Origin: Sorex araneus
Lineage: Eukaryota > Chordata > Mammalia > Eulipotyphla > Soricidae
NCBI RefSeq assembly: GCF_027595985.1
Contig: NC_073303.1
Span: 326,863,679-326,927,678 of the forward strand
DNA: 64,000 bases
Reading direction: 5' to 3'
The notes under the pieces are model-generated. The model ran no database searches, was not told the DNA's origin, and saw only the letters and a program-made list of their open reading frames with translations. Within the stretch, counting starts at the first letter, position 1. Each line of letters opens with the position of its first letter. Positions 33,955 through 45,780 of the stretch are shown here, piece after piece. The position numbers and the translations under genes are program-made.

Positions 33955-34545
33955 AATTTTTGAACATCGAAGACTACTCTTTGTGGAAAATTGTATGGAG
34001 ACTTCTCAAAAAAATCAAGAATAGACCTTTCATAAGATCCAACAATTCTACTCCTTGACATATACCTCAAGACCACTCAAGCATAAATTCAGAAAGATAT
34101 TTGAATTCCAATGTTTATTGCAGTGCTATTCACCATAGTCAAAATTTGGAAACCAATCAAGTGCCCATCAACAGATGAGTGGATAAAGAGATGGTAGCAG
34201 ATATGCTCAATGAGACACTGCTCCCTCTACACAAAAAGGTGAAAATTTGCAGTTTCCCACAATTTAAAATGGAATGATCTCAAGCTGAGTCAGAAGAACA
34301 AATACAAAATATGTAGAGTATAAAGAGACACAGTAAGAGAACAGACAACAGTCAATGATAATAGTCCCCGAGAGTCTGTAGAATCAAGTCTGTTAAGGCA
34401 GGGGAATAGCTGAAAATGAACCTAGAGATAGAAGTGGAGGGCTGGTTCTCCGGTGGCGGATGTAGTTGCAGTGAAATTGTATTCTTAAAACATTAATATT
34501 GCACTATTGTAAATCATACTGCTAAATTAAAATTTTATAATTTAA
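33955..34545 (+). mobile_element. Old LINE-1 ORF2 3' end
   Basis: TTATTGCAGTGCTATTCACC and CAAGTGCCCATCAACAGATG are hallmark L1 ORF2 C-terminal sequence. The reading frame is broken. With 33630-33910 it may be one degraded copy, while 33085-33530 is a separate 3' end. Confidence 0.85.
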
Positions 34546-35230
34546 TTTTTAAGGAAATTACCCTTGAGTAAATGAACAGGATTGTTTTCTCTCCCACAGA
34601 GATTTACCCTTAATAACATTGAAAGGGCATTTCCTAAAGTGAGAACACCTTAGAAACAGAGGATTAATTGAACTTCACCCACCCTGAATGATACATACAA
34701 AGAGTGGAAAGCACATTCATTGCATAAACAACGCAGTGCCATTCTGGAATTGTCTCTTTCTGTTTTGCTCATTTTTCTGTTTAAAACCCTAAACTCCTGG
34801 GTTGGCTAAACCCATGGGCTAAGGACAGGAAATGCATGCAAGGAACTTCTTACTATCATACCTGATTCTGCAGTTTATTGTTCACTTCTTTCTCATACTA
34901 GTTGATGTCACATTAGTCCCTGATGAATGACCATCTCTTGTTCTGAGCTGTGTCCAGTCTCTAAGTAATTATTTCCATTTAAGTTTTCAAAGTTAACATA
35001 TTAACCACTCCAGCTAAACAGATTTTATCACAGAATTTATATTACTATAGTTTTTTTAGTTCCTATGACATTTTACACATCATCTAGTATATACAGCTAG
35101 AGAGATCTGACTTTATCTAAATATAAATGCCCTTTGCAGATGTCTTCTGCAAAAAGCCTTCTGTCGCTGAATTCTTTCTACAAAACTATTTCTTCAGGCA
35201 GACTGAGAGTGTGGGTTATAGTGTCAACTT
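34546..35230. other. Unique sequence
   Basis: Nothing recognised. Confidence 0.4.
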
Positions 35231-35390
35231 GGGGGCCAGAGCGGGTAGTGTGTTTGCCTTGATGTGGCTGACCCAGGTTTGATCCTTGGTACACCAAATA
35301 GTCCCCTGGGCTCTGTCAGGAGTAATTCCTGAGTGCAGAGCCAGGAGTAATTCCTGAGCATCTCCAGATGTGATCCAAAAAGACAAAAGA
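35231..35390 (+). mobile_element. SOR SINE, class A
   Basis: Shortened head GGGGGCCAGAGCGGGTAG, body with GAGTAATTCCTGAGTGCAGA, tail GTGATCCAAAAAGAC. An internal deletion removes part of the A box. Confidence 0.9.
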
Positions 35391-37527
35391 AGTGGGTACC
35401 ACCTTATAGTTTCAGAGTCATCTTGAATATCTTCCTGACATCAGTTTCTCAGACATATGTTTTTTTACACTAGTTCTTTTATCTCTCCTGTAGCACACAC
35501 CTCACACACCTTTTGATCATAGAAGTGAAGTTACTTTTACTTGTTTATTTTATTTATTTTGGCAGAAGAAGAGACATACCCTACAGTAGTCAGGACTTAC
35601 TCCTGACTCTTTGTTTACTTTGATTTTTCTAAGAAATTTTTCAGTGATCTAGTTGCAGTTTTATGATAATAGGCTGTAACATGGCCATCTTTGCCCATAG
35701 ACTTTCTCAAGAGTTTTCCCTGAGGAGAAATCATATTTTATCACTCTAGGAGACTTTTGAGTGAACTTCTCTTCTTGATCCAAAGTGAAATTAAGCTTCT
35801 GCTTTGATAAATATTAGAGGTATTAATCAGAGCCTAATAATTTCAAACCACTTATTGCCATCATGTTCCATCTGAAACCAAAAGTACTATCAGTTCTCTT
35901 TTCCATCATCGGTCACCTACAGAGTAATATTGTCAGCACACAACATATTCTTTACTTGGGAGAGGAGAAAAGTCTTTTACGGTGAAAAAGAACCAGAGCA
36001 TATCATTTATGAATACAGGATATATTCATATTTTACTCATTTCTAATTGTATGAAATCAATTTCAAAAAAATCTTATGTTCCCAATTTTAACAAAGATGA
36101 ATATAGTGATTCAGTCCTAATAAAAATCTGGTTATCTTTTTATTCTAATTAATTTTGTCATTAGCATTTTGCTTAGGATACAATTTTTTTCTCTAGTCTT
36201 TACATGGCTCATAAGAAAACTCTGTGGGATTCTACAAGAGTGCAGAGATTAGTTCTGATCACACACTGCAGATCCTACACAAAATTTAATCATAAAACTA
36301 ATTAGAAATATAATTAACAAATCTTTATTAGACCCACATAAAAGACAACTGAAAATAACTTTCATTTTCTATTGTACCTAAAGTCTAAGATTCCTTATCT
36401 GTAACTAGGTTTTTCTCATCTAATTGTGTTAACCAAAAATGAATGCAAAAAAAAAAAAGATTGTTGCTACAATATTCTAAGAAGGAATTGTTTCTAAGAT
36501 ACTATGAGCCAAGAGTCTAGTGATCTGGAAAAAAATCCTCATTTAATATGAAATGTAAGATAGAGGATTATATATTCTGTTTATCTCTAAGCTTAATAAC
36601 CAGTTCATATTTGGTTAATAAACATATTCATATTTGGTCACATATGATACAAAAAAGTTTATTTCAAACTACCAAACCAAAAGACCTACTCACTGTGTCC
36701 AGAGCTAAGACACAACTAATTGATATAAAACTTTTCTCAATCCCACTAGGTGGTTGTCCCTGTAGAAACATAAAAGGAATACATTGAAGGATCTTAAAGG
36801 TTCCTCAAATTTATTGAGGAATATTTGCTTTTTTACTTGATTGTGTGCTACAAACTGGAGTCTCTACCTCCCCGCCCCTGACCATTCCATCAAATATGAT
36901 GTTCCCTACTGCCCAGTGTCACAGTATTTTTAAGTGAGTTCTTTGGGGAGAAGTGAGGTCATAAGGTTGGAGCCTTCATGAAACACTCTAGTGCCACTTA
37001 TATAAAGAACACAGAGACATGATTCTATTGTGACAGGACACAGCGGGAAGGCAATTGTCCTTAACTCAGATAGAGGGTCCTCATTAGATCCTGCACCAGT
37101 CAGCACCTTGAACTTGGACTTCCCTGCCTTTAGAACGGTGAACAAAAAAAACTACTGTTGTTGAAAAGTCACTTCTTCTGTAATCTTTGGGTAGGTATAG
37201 CAATTTGAGTTGAGATCGTCCCTTATTTTATTATTTTTTTTAAATTCTCTTACTTTTTCTTTAGTTCATACTCTATTCTCTCTTTTATAAAATTAGAACA
37301 AATCAGTAGCATAAGTTTCTGCCTTTACAGGTCTTGATCTTTGGTTTATTTTAGACAGAATGTCAGTCTGGCTGTTGGAACAAAGACCAAAATAACAATG
37401 GTTTTGTCAAAATAGAACTGTAAATCCACCTCAAGTAAATATGTGCGAATAGCCAGGAACAGATATGGTACAGGCTTTGGAGGGGAGATTCAGATTTCTT
37501 TCCTTTGTGTATGTGTTAGGTGTGGGA
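35391..37527. other. AT-rich unique sequence with a SINE trace
   Basis: A short antisense class A body trace (GTCAGGACTTACTCCTGACTC) lies near 35560-35615. The rest of this ~2.1 kb is unrecognised. Confidence 0.4.
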
Positions 37528-37717
37528 GGTGGGGAGTTAGGCCACACCCAACAGTACTAGGGGTTTACCCCTGGTTTTACACTCAGAGATCCTTCCCTAT
37601 GATGCTTCAGGAACCATATGCAGTGCCCAGGATCAAATCAAGATAAACCCAGGACAAAACCAAGGTAGATCACAAGCAAAGCAAGTGCCATAACCTCTGT
37701 GCTATCTCTCTGGACCC
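37528..37717 (-). mobile_element. SOR-like SINE, class A, diverged
   Basis: GTTAGGCCACACCCAACAG, GGTTTTACACTCAGAGATCC and GTGCTATCTCTCTGGACCC. About 30 bases are inserted next to the antisense B box. Confidence 0.85.
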
Positions 37718-39027
37718 TGGGGAGCTAAGTTTCTTATTTGTCTCCTTATTCTCCCCAAATTATGGTTTCCTGCTTGAAGTTTGTAACAATACTCTTTACT
37801 TCTACTTCTGGTCATTTTCCAACCAGTGGTAAGAAAAAGAGAGTGAAAAATTGTTCTTTTCTTTCCAGTGCAAAACTCAGAAGTTGTATGTGTTGTTTTG
37901 ACTGATATTTCACTGGCAAGGATTTAGTTGTATGGCTATACATGATTGAAGAGGAGTGAGAAAACATGGTTTTAACCTGGGTAACCATGAGTTCAGCTTA
38001 AATTAGGGCTAAAGAAAGAGAATGAACGGTGGGAAACACCAGAAGTATTACAGAGAGATTCCATTTCCTAGTTTCATTACTATCTTGTGGAACTGATTCA
38101 TTCATGGTTACGTATCACCATCTTAAGGTCCCTTTGCTGCCCAGCTCTGAAGATATCCTACACCAGAGATCTTCCTGCATGTAACTTTTGATGATTAAAA
38201 CCAGACCCAACTGCTATTAGCAGGACCCTGAAATAACTGTCAGATCACTAACTTATGGGCCTGGTTTAATCATGCAGAATATCCTAACATATGCTCTGAC
38301 ATTTCTATCTTGGACCCTGAGGTATTTCTTTGGGATATACATGCTATAGCTTTGTTGATGGGAATGCAGCCAGCCAGACATCTTTTGGCAAGATTGCTTT
38401 GCCAGAGAATTACATCATGAGCTCTTTTAGGCCAAAAGAATAGAGAAAGGAGTTAAACTCACCAAGTGGCCTTGAAAAGGCTTGTTTGAGTCACTGAATG
38501 AAAATGAACAAACAGTTGTTCAGAAATGAACTGCTCCGGAGACTTTCTGCCACTTGAACTCTGCTTAGAGCAGGAGGGCAACTGCCAATTTAATTTTTGG
38601 TTAAGTGGGAATGTTTGGTGTTTCAAAAAGGTTAAGAAGTTCTTTCACATAGGCTATGAGATCGCCATTTCCCAAAGTGCTTCTGGCCTTGCCTAATAGT
38701 AAACCTGGAACAATGTCAGAAAAATTAGATGCGACAATACTTGAACCTTTAAACAAAATTAAGTGTAAATATTATAGAAAATTGTATTCCCAGGACATAA
38801 TCACTAGGTTACAATTAAAACTTAAACTCTACAAGGTTTTTCTTTGGAAACAAGTAGCTGGTATATCTTTAAGGAATGAGGGTAGCTGGAAAAAATCCTC
38901 AAAGTTTTTCATGAGACTATACACAAGGATAAAGATTCTCATATTAAAAATGGGGACTCCTAACATATATTATGTATACATTATGTATATATACAACTTA
39001 TGTGTTCTGTATATACTATTATATATT
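37718..39027. other. Unique sequence
   Basis: A 132-codon frame at 38656-39054 shows no recognised domain. Its C-terminal part is AT-rich low complexity running into a SINE. Not proposed as a gene. Confidence 0.45.
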
Positions 39028-39290
39028 ACATATTATGGTGGGCTGGAGCGATAGCACAGCGGGTAGGGCGTTTGCCTTGCACGCGGCTGACCTGGGTTCG
39101 ATTCTTCCACCCCTCTCAGAGAGCCCGGCAAGCTACCGAGAGTATCCCACCTGCATGGCCAAGCTTAGCAAGCTACCCGTGGCATACTTGATATGCCAAA
39201 AATAGTAACAAGTCTCACAATGAAGACATTACTGGTGCCTGCTCGAGCAAATCGATGAGCAACAGGATGACAGTGACAGTGACATATTAT
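39028..39290 (+). mobile_element. SOR SINE, class B, with target duplication
   Basis: The reference copy for this window. The SINE is 39037-39281, between ACATATTAT at 39028-39036 and 39282-39290. A box TAGCACAGCGGG, B box GGTTCGATTC, two GGCAAGCTACC-type motifs, tail GATGACAGTGACAGTG without A's. Confidence 0.97.
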
Positions 39291-40344
39291 ATAGATGTTC
39301 CTATTATATAATTATATAATATATTATATAATACTTGTCTAATAGATATAAAACTTGTCTAATAGATAATAAATTGTTGTACAACCAATGGATATTACCA
39401 CCTTTTACTAGGAAAAAAAGAACAAGTGTCTGAGTGGAGAAAAGAAAGAATCAGCTTTTAAAAAACAATAGAGTCAGCAGCTGGGATGTAACTAAAGCAG
39501 AAAATTCACTGAGCATTAATGAGAGTTGATTCATATTCAACCTGAAAAAAGTGCACATTTAAGAATATTTTGGTGAATGCAATTGGTCTTGCTAATTTCA
39601 GTTTGAGGCTAACTGGATCTTTTCAATTTGGGTTAAGTGAAGTTTTATTCACTCGGAAAGAAAGGCAGTGATTAGAAATGAAGATAAAAATGTTGTCACA
39701 AGACCCAGTTAATAGTTATAGTAAAGAACATCTAACTTGATTTAGAACAATGAAATCAAAATGAGGCCTAATGAAAACAGATTGTGTGCTTGTGTTTGTT
39801 GTTAACCTATATAAAGGAACTAACTATTATTCTTTATATTCTACTTACCTAGAAGACACCTGGGAAATGAGCTAGCTAGGAATTGATCATTTTAAAATAT
39901 AATTTTATTGAAGCTGGGTATGTGGCTAGGTAGTAGAATACATGCTGCACCACTATCAGGGGCTTGATCCCACATGCCACACAAAAAATTCGGGTTTTTC
40001 TTTTTGTTTGTTTTTAACTGTTTCCTACAGGGTTTGTCTCCTCCGTCACCATCCAGAGGATTCTAAGAAGCTGTTGGAAGATGCAGGCTCTGCAGGCTTG
40101 CTCCCAAGGCCTGGCTTGATCTCCCACTCTGGGGAGAGGGACTGTACATCACGGGCCAGATCCAAATGCTCCTCCATGCCACCTGGACAGTTTCTGGAGA
40201 AAATAGGTTTATTTTTTTTAAAAAAGTAGCAATTCCGCTAAAAAGACACTTGAAATATATTTTTTTAAATCATCCAATGACACTACAATTACCTATTTAT
40301 ATTTTATTTGTGATGTTTTCCTTTCTATCTTTAAAAGTTATGCA
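39291..40344. other. AT-rich unique sequence
   Basis: A tRNA-like SINE trace may lie at 39910-39988 (GGCTTGATCCCACATG, then an A run). The rest is unrecognised. Confidence 0.35.
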
Positions 40345-40660
40345 TATTTGGCTACATTATTCATTCATATAGCAATGAGCAATAGGGATGAACAAAATTC
40401 CTGCCCTCCAGGAATTTGCTTTGGTAGGAAGAGACAACATGTAGATGAATAAATTATCTGCTATGTGGGAAAGTGGTAAGAACAAACAAGAAAACGAAGC
40501 AGGGCAAGGGGTAATGGATGAGTGGTGGTGTTCACTTTATTAGATGGGCATGGTAAGGCTCAGGGGAAGGAGACCTCTAAGCCACAGCAGAAAGTCAGGA
40601 GGGAGCTGACCTTGAGGATTCCTGGGCATCAAGGGTGCAGATAGAAGACACCGATACCGA
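40345..40660. repeat. Ancient mammal-wide repeat
   Basis: The order AACAAAATTCCTGCCCTCC, then ATGAATAAATTATCTGC and GAAGCAGGGCAAGG, is a familiar pattern of old mammalian interspersed repeats. The family is not determined. Confidence 0.5.
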
Positions 40661-40910
40661 GAAAGCCTTTGCTTTGCTTGCCTGACAAGTCTGAGGGATT
40701 GACACATCCCTTGGAATAATTCAGGTCTTCTTGGACCTCTGACCCATCAGGTCATGCTGGTGATCCAGAGGCCTTTGTGTCACTTATTTTGCTTTGTTAT
40801 CCTAATCATTTTGGATGCTCCGTGTTCTGTTTATTGTCTGTGAGGTGGAAAAGGGTATTGGGGACTATGCCTAAGGCCTCTCTTGCCTTCTGTGTCATGA
40901 CTATTTTCTT

Positions 40911-41088
40911 CAGTTTTGTTTAGAGGCCACACATGGCAGGGCTCAAGGACTATTCCTGGCTCTGGGCACCAGGGTGAACTCTGCAGTGCTCCAGAGATCT
41001 TACTCGGTGCTAGGAATTTGAATCAGAGACAGAGCCACCCCAGGCACATGCAAGGCAAGTACCTCATTCCTGTCCTATCCCGGCCATT
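40911..41088 (-). mobile_element. SOR-like SINE, class A, diverged
   Basis: AGAGGCCACACATGGCAGG, TTCCTGGCTCTGGGC and CATGCAAGGCAAGTACC with head end CCTATCCCGGCC. Confidence 0.8.
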
Positions 41089-41619
41089 GACCATACTTAT
41101 TAAGAATGTCTACACAGGTACACTGTCTAGTTTGTTACTGCTATAATGATATATTTTAAATTATAATTTTTTTAAAAATTGGTGAAAGCATGTATGAACA
41201 CTATTGGTTTTTAGCATCCTTGCCTTCTATAATCACTTCAGTTAAACTTTTAAATTCTTATTTTTCAGATAATTCTCTATCTGTTGATAGGTTTAAACAT
41301 GTGACACATTTCTAACCATTTCTAGCCTCAAAATAATACAATATACTAGATGTAAAATTTCACCTTTTTTCTATACATATGCCTTCTATTTTGTCTTATA
41401 AATATAATACTTAAAGTTTTAAGTGATAGGTATTTAATTTTGCATTTTTATGAGTCTGTTAATAACATTTCACACTGAAGTATAATTTTCACTTCTGATT
41501 TGAACTGCCTATTATTTATCTTTGTGAAAGGTGCTCTCCTCATTTTCATTGACAATTTTAGAAGAATGCATGCTGAGGTTGATCAAATTTATTTTTTCTG
41601 TATCTATTTTGTTTATTAG
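41089..41619. other. AT-rich unique sequence
   Basis: Nothing recognised. Confidence 0.35.
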
Positions 41620-41876
41620 GGTTGGAGTGATAGCACAGCGGTTGGGCTTTCACCTTTCACATGGCCAACCCGTGTTCGATTCCTCCGCCCCTCTCGGAGA
41701 GCCCGGCAAGCTACTGAGAGTATCTCGCCTGCATGGCAGAGCCTGGCAAGCTACCCGTGCGTATTGGATATGCCAAAAACAGTAACAATAAGTTTCTCAA
41801 TGAGAGACATTACTGGTGCCTGCTCAAACAAATCGATGAGCAACGGGATGACAGTGACAGTGACAGTGACAGTGAT
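41620..41876 (+). mobile_element. SOR SINE, class B, long GACAGT tail
   Basis: Complete copy with both internal GGCAAGCTAC motifs. The 3' end carries four GACAGT units, the longest such tail in the window. Confidence 0.96.
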
Positions 41877-41894
41877 TTTGGTTATTATTATTAC

Positions 41895-42063
41895 TTGGGG
41901 GTGGAGGTGGACCATAACTGACTATGCCTAGAGCTTACTCCTATGTCTGTGCTCAGGGATCTCTCCTGGTGGTGCTTGGGGCACCATATGTAGTTCTAGG
42001 GGGTGAAACTAGAGTCAGTCATGTACAAAGCAAGTGACTTACTCACTGTAGTTTTCTGGTCCT
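41895..42063 (-). mobile_element. SOR-like SINE, class A, diverged
   Basis: GTGCTCAGGGATCTCTCCTGG and GGGGCACCATATGTAGTTC with head end GTAGTTTTCTGGTCC. It abuts the class B copy in opposite orientation. Confidence 0.83.
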
Positions 42064-42322
42064 GATTATTATTTTTTTAAATTTCAGCTTACTGATACAA
42101 TATGTCAATAGTCAAGAATTTTTACATCTTACATTTCAGAAATGATCTTGGTCACAAAGGCTTGTGAAACATCAATGAAGTTGTAATATACTGGTATTAT
42201 ATTTAAGACTTTTACATATGTTAAGTGTCCTAGTTTTGTTTGGAAAGCAGGGATTTGAACAGCATGTTAAACAAGTAAGATTTTTTACAGGACCACACAC
42301 AACCTGGTAAATTCAAGACAGA

Positions 42323-42359
42323 AAAATAAATAAATAAATAAATAAATAATTAAATAAAT
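42323..42359. repeat. (AAAT)n microsatellite
   Basis: About nine AAAT-type units with one interruption. Confidence 0.95.
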
Positions 42360-42690
42360 GAGAGCCACAACCATGCAGTTGCAGGAGCACCATCCCAGTG
42401 GGAGCAGCCTCAGAAGACGCATCGCTGAAGCCCGTGGCTGCTCCTGCTTGAGCCTGGGTCTGAATCTGCCACTGAGGCATGCGGCCCTGCCACACTCTGC
42501 TGACGAGCAGCAAAGCAGAACCACACAATCCTGTTGCCCTGCCCACAGGCCTTGATGATCAGTGTTGAGTCTCTCTGCTGTCTTGGGGGTGACATGACTT
42601 CTGAAAATTCAGCAGGGCCCTGCACACAAAGGGCAGTATCAGTCACCTAAATGGGCCCTTGGCCCTGGCAACCATTGCATAAAGAAGCTA
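42360..42690. other. GC-rich block, unidentified
   Basis: Distinctly more GC-rich than its surroundings. Frames of 65-79 codons exist on both strands. The minus-strand frame 42410-42646 looks protein-like in composition, but I recognise no domain. It could be an old pseudogene or repeat. Confidence 0.3.
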
Positions 42691-42749
42691 GGCAGTGAGT
42701 TCCTTCCAATTTTTAAATGTTCTTTCTTTTTTTAAAAAAAATGTTTATT

Positions 42750-42925
42750 GGGGAGCTAGTAAGGTAGGTAAGGCACTTGATTTGTTCACAAGCAATCTGG
42801 ACTTGAGACATCTCCGCCCTCCTTCTTGTCCCCCGGCACATATGGTCCCTCCAGGAATGATTCTTGAGTACAGAGCCAGGAGTAAGTCCTGAGAACCTTC
42901 AGCTGTGGCCCTCAAACCAAAAATT
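42750..42925 (+). mobile_element. SOR-like SINE, class A, diverged
   Basis: GGGGAGCTAGTAAGGTAGG head, GGCACATATGGTCCCTCCAG, body CAGAGCCAGGAGTAAGTCC, tail CTCAAACCAAAAA. Confidence 0.87.
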
Positions 42926-43699
42926 TATCTCAAAGATAAATTCAATCTTTAAGAGAATTTGTTTTATCTTTTAATGGATAGTAGGGAAATATGTACACTA
43001 TACAATTTTCAGAATATTGTACTGCAGTTTAGGCAACATGATTACAATAGTTCCCAAAAATTGCTTGGGAAATGCAAGCCATTTCAGTTCCTTCCCTTAA
43101 CGCAGAAGACACTGGAACTTTCCCTGAGGAAATGTTTCCCAGGAACATTTTTTTTAAGTTGTTTGGTGGGAGTGAGGTTATGTAAATGGTGAGAAGGTAA
43201 ATTGGATTTATCCAATCCAATGAATATTTATTGAACATCTCACCAGAACCAGAACCTTGCTAGACTAGGTGATAAAAGCCTAAACTCGGTTCATGAAGGC
43301 AAAAATATTTAAGATCACCTCTTGTCTTTGTTCCTTTGTCCTTTCTCCCCATGCTGTACTTTAAATTCTTTATGAGTACACTGTGACGGAAAGACTGAAG
43401 ATGTAAAGAGGAAAGGTTGTAAAAAATGATGACTACGAAGAAATGATCACTGACATTTATTATCCTCAAGCTCCTTTTTTTCTAGTTAGTTGATTTTCCC
43501 CTTTCCGTTCCCCTCAGCTGATACCACTGTTGGGATGGATGAGTGGAGGCCAAACACTCTTGCAGCAGTCACACATCAGGGCATGCTTCTCAAACTCTTC
43601 CTTCTCACCAAGGGTCCAACTCTTTAGTTGGTGGAGGAGGGGTTACAGAGGTCATCTGGGCGAGGGGGGGGCGGAGCATGCAGGCACACCTGCAGGCGG
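42926..43699. other. Unique sequence with a MIR/L2-like trace
   Basis: TGAATATTTATTGAACATCTC at about 43220 resembles old mammal-wide repeats. The rest is unrecognised. Confidence 0.35.
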
Positions 43700-43922
43700 T
43701 GCTCCTTTTCAGTTTTTTAGCCACAGAGCTCTCTGGGGATTGCACCCTTTGGTTGCATGCACTTGGCTGCAGTGTGACTGGAACCCTTGCATTCCCCGGA
43801 CTCCCACGCAGCATAGCTGCAAGAACGATGCTGAGCTCATGCAGGACGCACAGAGAATAGAACTCACAACTCACATTGCACTTGCAAGGCAGTTGCTTTA
43901 GCCACTGAGCCCCGCCCCCCCT
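43700..43922 (-). mobile_element. Possible tRNA-derived SINE of another type
   Basis: The plus-strand end GCACTTGCAAGGCAGTTGC, then TTAGCCACTGAGCCCCGCC, is an antisense tRNA-like head. A T run near 43712 could be its tail. The body does not match class A or B. Confidence 0.35.
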
Positions 43923-43984
43923 GCTGTTCCCTTCCAGCACACCCGCACTGAGAAGCAATCACAGAAACTTACTGAACCAACGCT

Positions 43985-44070
43985 GTTCTAAATGTTCTCC
44001 GTGCGTTAACTCATTTACTTCCCAGCACCCCAGTGAGGTGAGTGCAATTAATACCTGCCCCAAAGAAATT
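43985..44070 (+). repeat. Ancient MIR/L2-like fragment
   Basis: GTTAACTCATTTACTTCCCAG with CCCAGTGAGGTGAGTGCAAT follows the pattern of old mammal-wide repeats. Confidence 0.5.
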
Positions 44071-44187
44071 AAGAGCTGAATTCAAATTTTAAAAAGAAAA
44101 AAAGAAACAAATAAAACCCAGCAAGCTCTCTGACAGCTTTCCTTATCTTGTCCTTCTCTGAAAAGCCTAAAACAGGGACAAGCTGAA

Positions 44188-44249
44188 CTCAGAAACTTTT
44201 TTTCTTTTAATTGAATCACCGGGAGATAGTTACAAGCTCAGAAACTTTT
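44188..44249 (-). mobile_element. Minimal (36-bp) LINE-1 tail insertion
   Basis: CTCAGAAACTTTT is duplicated at 44188-44200 and 44237-44249. Between them sit a T run and ATTGAATCACCGGGAGATAG, the antisense of the shared L1-type 3' terminus. The insertion is extremely 5'-truncated. Confidence 0.85.
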
Positions 44250-45234
44250 AACTTAGGTCTGCAGATAAACGAAGCATGCTGTAGGGAATCAGTGGGTAGG
44301 CTGGGGGTGGGGGGATTTATTGATCACTTTGTTACCTACCAGTCAGCAATGCAGACTTTCTAAAACAGTTCCTACAGTTTTTTTTTTTCTTACAAAAAAG
44401 TGCTTCTTGTGACCACGTAGACCATATAAGGTAGCAATGTGACCGAATTATCGGAGCTTTCTGCCCTTTTTTTTTTTCTCCCTCAAATTTTGAACTCAGT
44501 GGGGTCAGGCTGAGACATAACCTTTCATTTATTTTTGTGTTGCCAAGGACCACAGACCCTGAGCTGGATGATCCTGGTTCCTGGAGACTGCAGGCGAGTC
44601 CTCCACAATCAGCATCCACCTTTCAGCTCTAAAGCTCTGTTGCCGTTCTAAAAATAATTTTTTCTCCAGTTGCTCATGTCCCTTGGATGACATTTCTGAT
44701 CATTAAGAGAGAAGCAGTGGGAAATCCGGGAAGGGACAGAGATTTAGAAAAGATGGCATGAATTCCAGATAGTTAAAGTGTCTTTTTGTCAAAGATTAGG
44801 CAAATGGATGGCTTCAAGAGTCCACTCTGTGCAGCTCAAGCAGTTAGCATATTCAATTCCTTGAAGGACCTACCATTGGCTAGTTACTATTTACATTTGA
44901 GTTGTTTGCCAAGGGGTGAGGGAATGTGCTGTTAGCACTTAAGGAGTTCAAGTGAAGAAGCCAAATCATACAAATGCAAAAAATAGAAAGCTGGTAGATA
45001 TCATAATGATAATAAATAGATAATAAATAGACCAGAGGGATATCTAAGTCCTACATTCTCTAAGTAGCTCTTCCTTTTGCTCAGCCCAGTTGGTTGCCCA
45101 GCTCTAAAGATACCTCCTGGAGGGAGGCTTTTCAAAAAATTCTTGGTAGTTCCAAAGTTGACTTTTTTTAAATTTTCTTTTTTCTTTTTTTAAATTTTTT
45201 AAATTTTTTTTTACAAAGTTGGCTTCTTTTGTAA
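44250..45234. other. Unique sequence
   Basis: Nothing recognised apart from T runs near 44380, 44470 and 45170-45215. Confidence 0.4.
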
Positions 45235-45486
45235 ACTGTCACTGTCACCCCGTTGCTCATCGATTTCATCACTCCAGCGGGCACCAGTAACGTCTCCATT
45301 GTGAGACTCGACTCGTTGTTACTGATTTTGGCATATCGAATATGCCACAGGTAGCTTGCCAGGCTCTGCTGTGTGGGCAAGATACTCTCCATAGCTTGCC
45401 TGGCTCTTCGAGAGAGGCGGAGGAATTGAACACAGGTTTGCCGAGTGAAAGGCAAACACCCTACCGTTGTGCTATCGCTCCAGCCC
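45235..45486 (-). mobile_element. SOR SINE, class B
   Basis: Antisense tail ACTGTCACTGTCACCCCG, both GGTAGCTTGCC-type motifs, antisense B box GGAATTGAACAC, head end GCTATCGCTCCAGCCCC. A duplicated ACTCG is inserted in the GTGAGACTCGACTCG segment. Confidence 0.95.
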
Positions 45487-45732
45487 CTAGTCTATGTGCT
45501 GCCAAAGCAAGCACAGTCTTAGGACACCTGTCCTAAAACTAGAGAGTATTTCCTATTGTTTGAAGGTAGGGAAAAAAACTAGTGTTTTTTGGAGAGCAAA
45601 CCACCACAATCCAGCAAGACCCTAAAATGTGAAATCCCATGAACAGTGGGAATCTGTGTTCCTTACTCCATTCCATTATCCCATGGGAGGGTGATGAAAC
45701 CATGATGGGTGCTCAAGTGGGGGCAGGCAGGC

Positions 45733-45734
<2 letters not shown>

Positions 45735-45779
<45 letters not shown>
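45735..45779. repeat. (GT)n microsatellite
   Basis: About 22 uninterrupted GT units. Confidence 0.98.

Positions 45780-45780
<1 letters not shown>

Noticed and set aside
38656..39054. 132-codon frame as a possible gene
   Set aside because: No recognisable domain, an AT-rich low-complexity C-terminus, and it ends in a SINE. Chance frame is the simpler explanation.
39037..39110. tRNA gene
   Set aside because: A and B boxes are good, but the sequence cannot complete an acceptor stem and continues into the SINE body. It is a tRNA-derived SINE head. The same holds for all other copies.
41850..41876. CRISPR-like short repeats (GACAGT units)
   Set aside because: A six-base tail repeat of a SINE, in mammalian DNA, without spacers.
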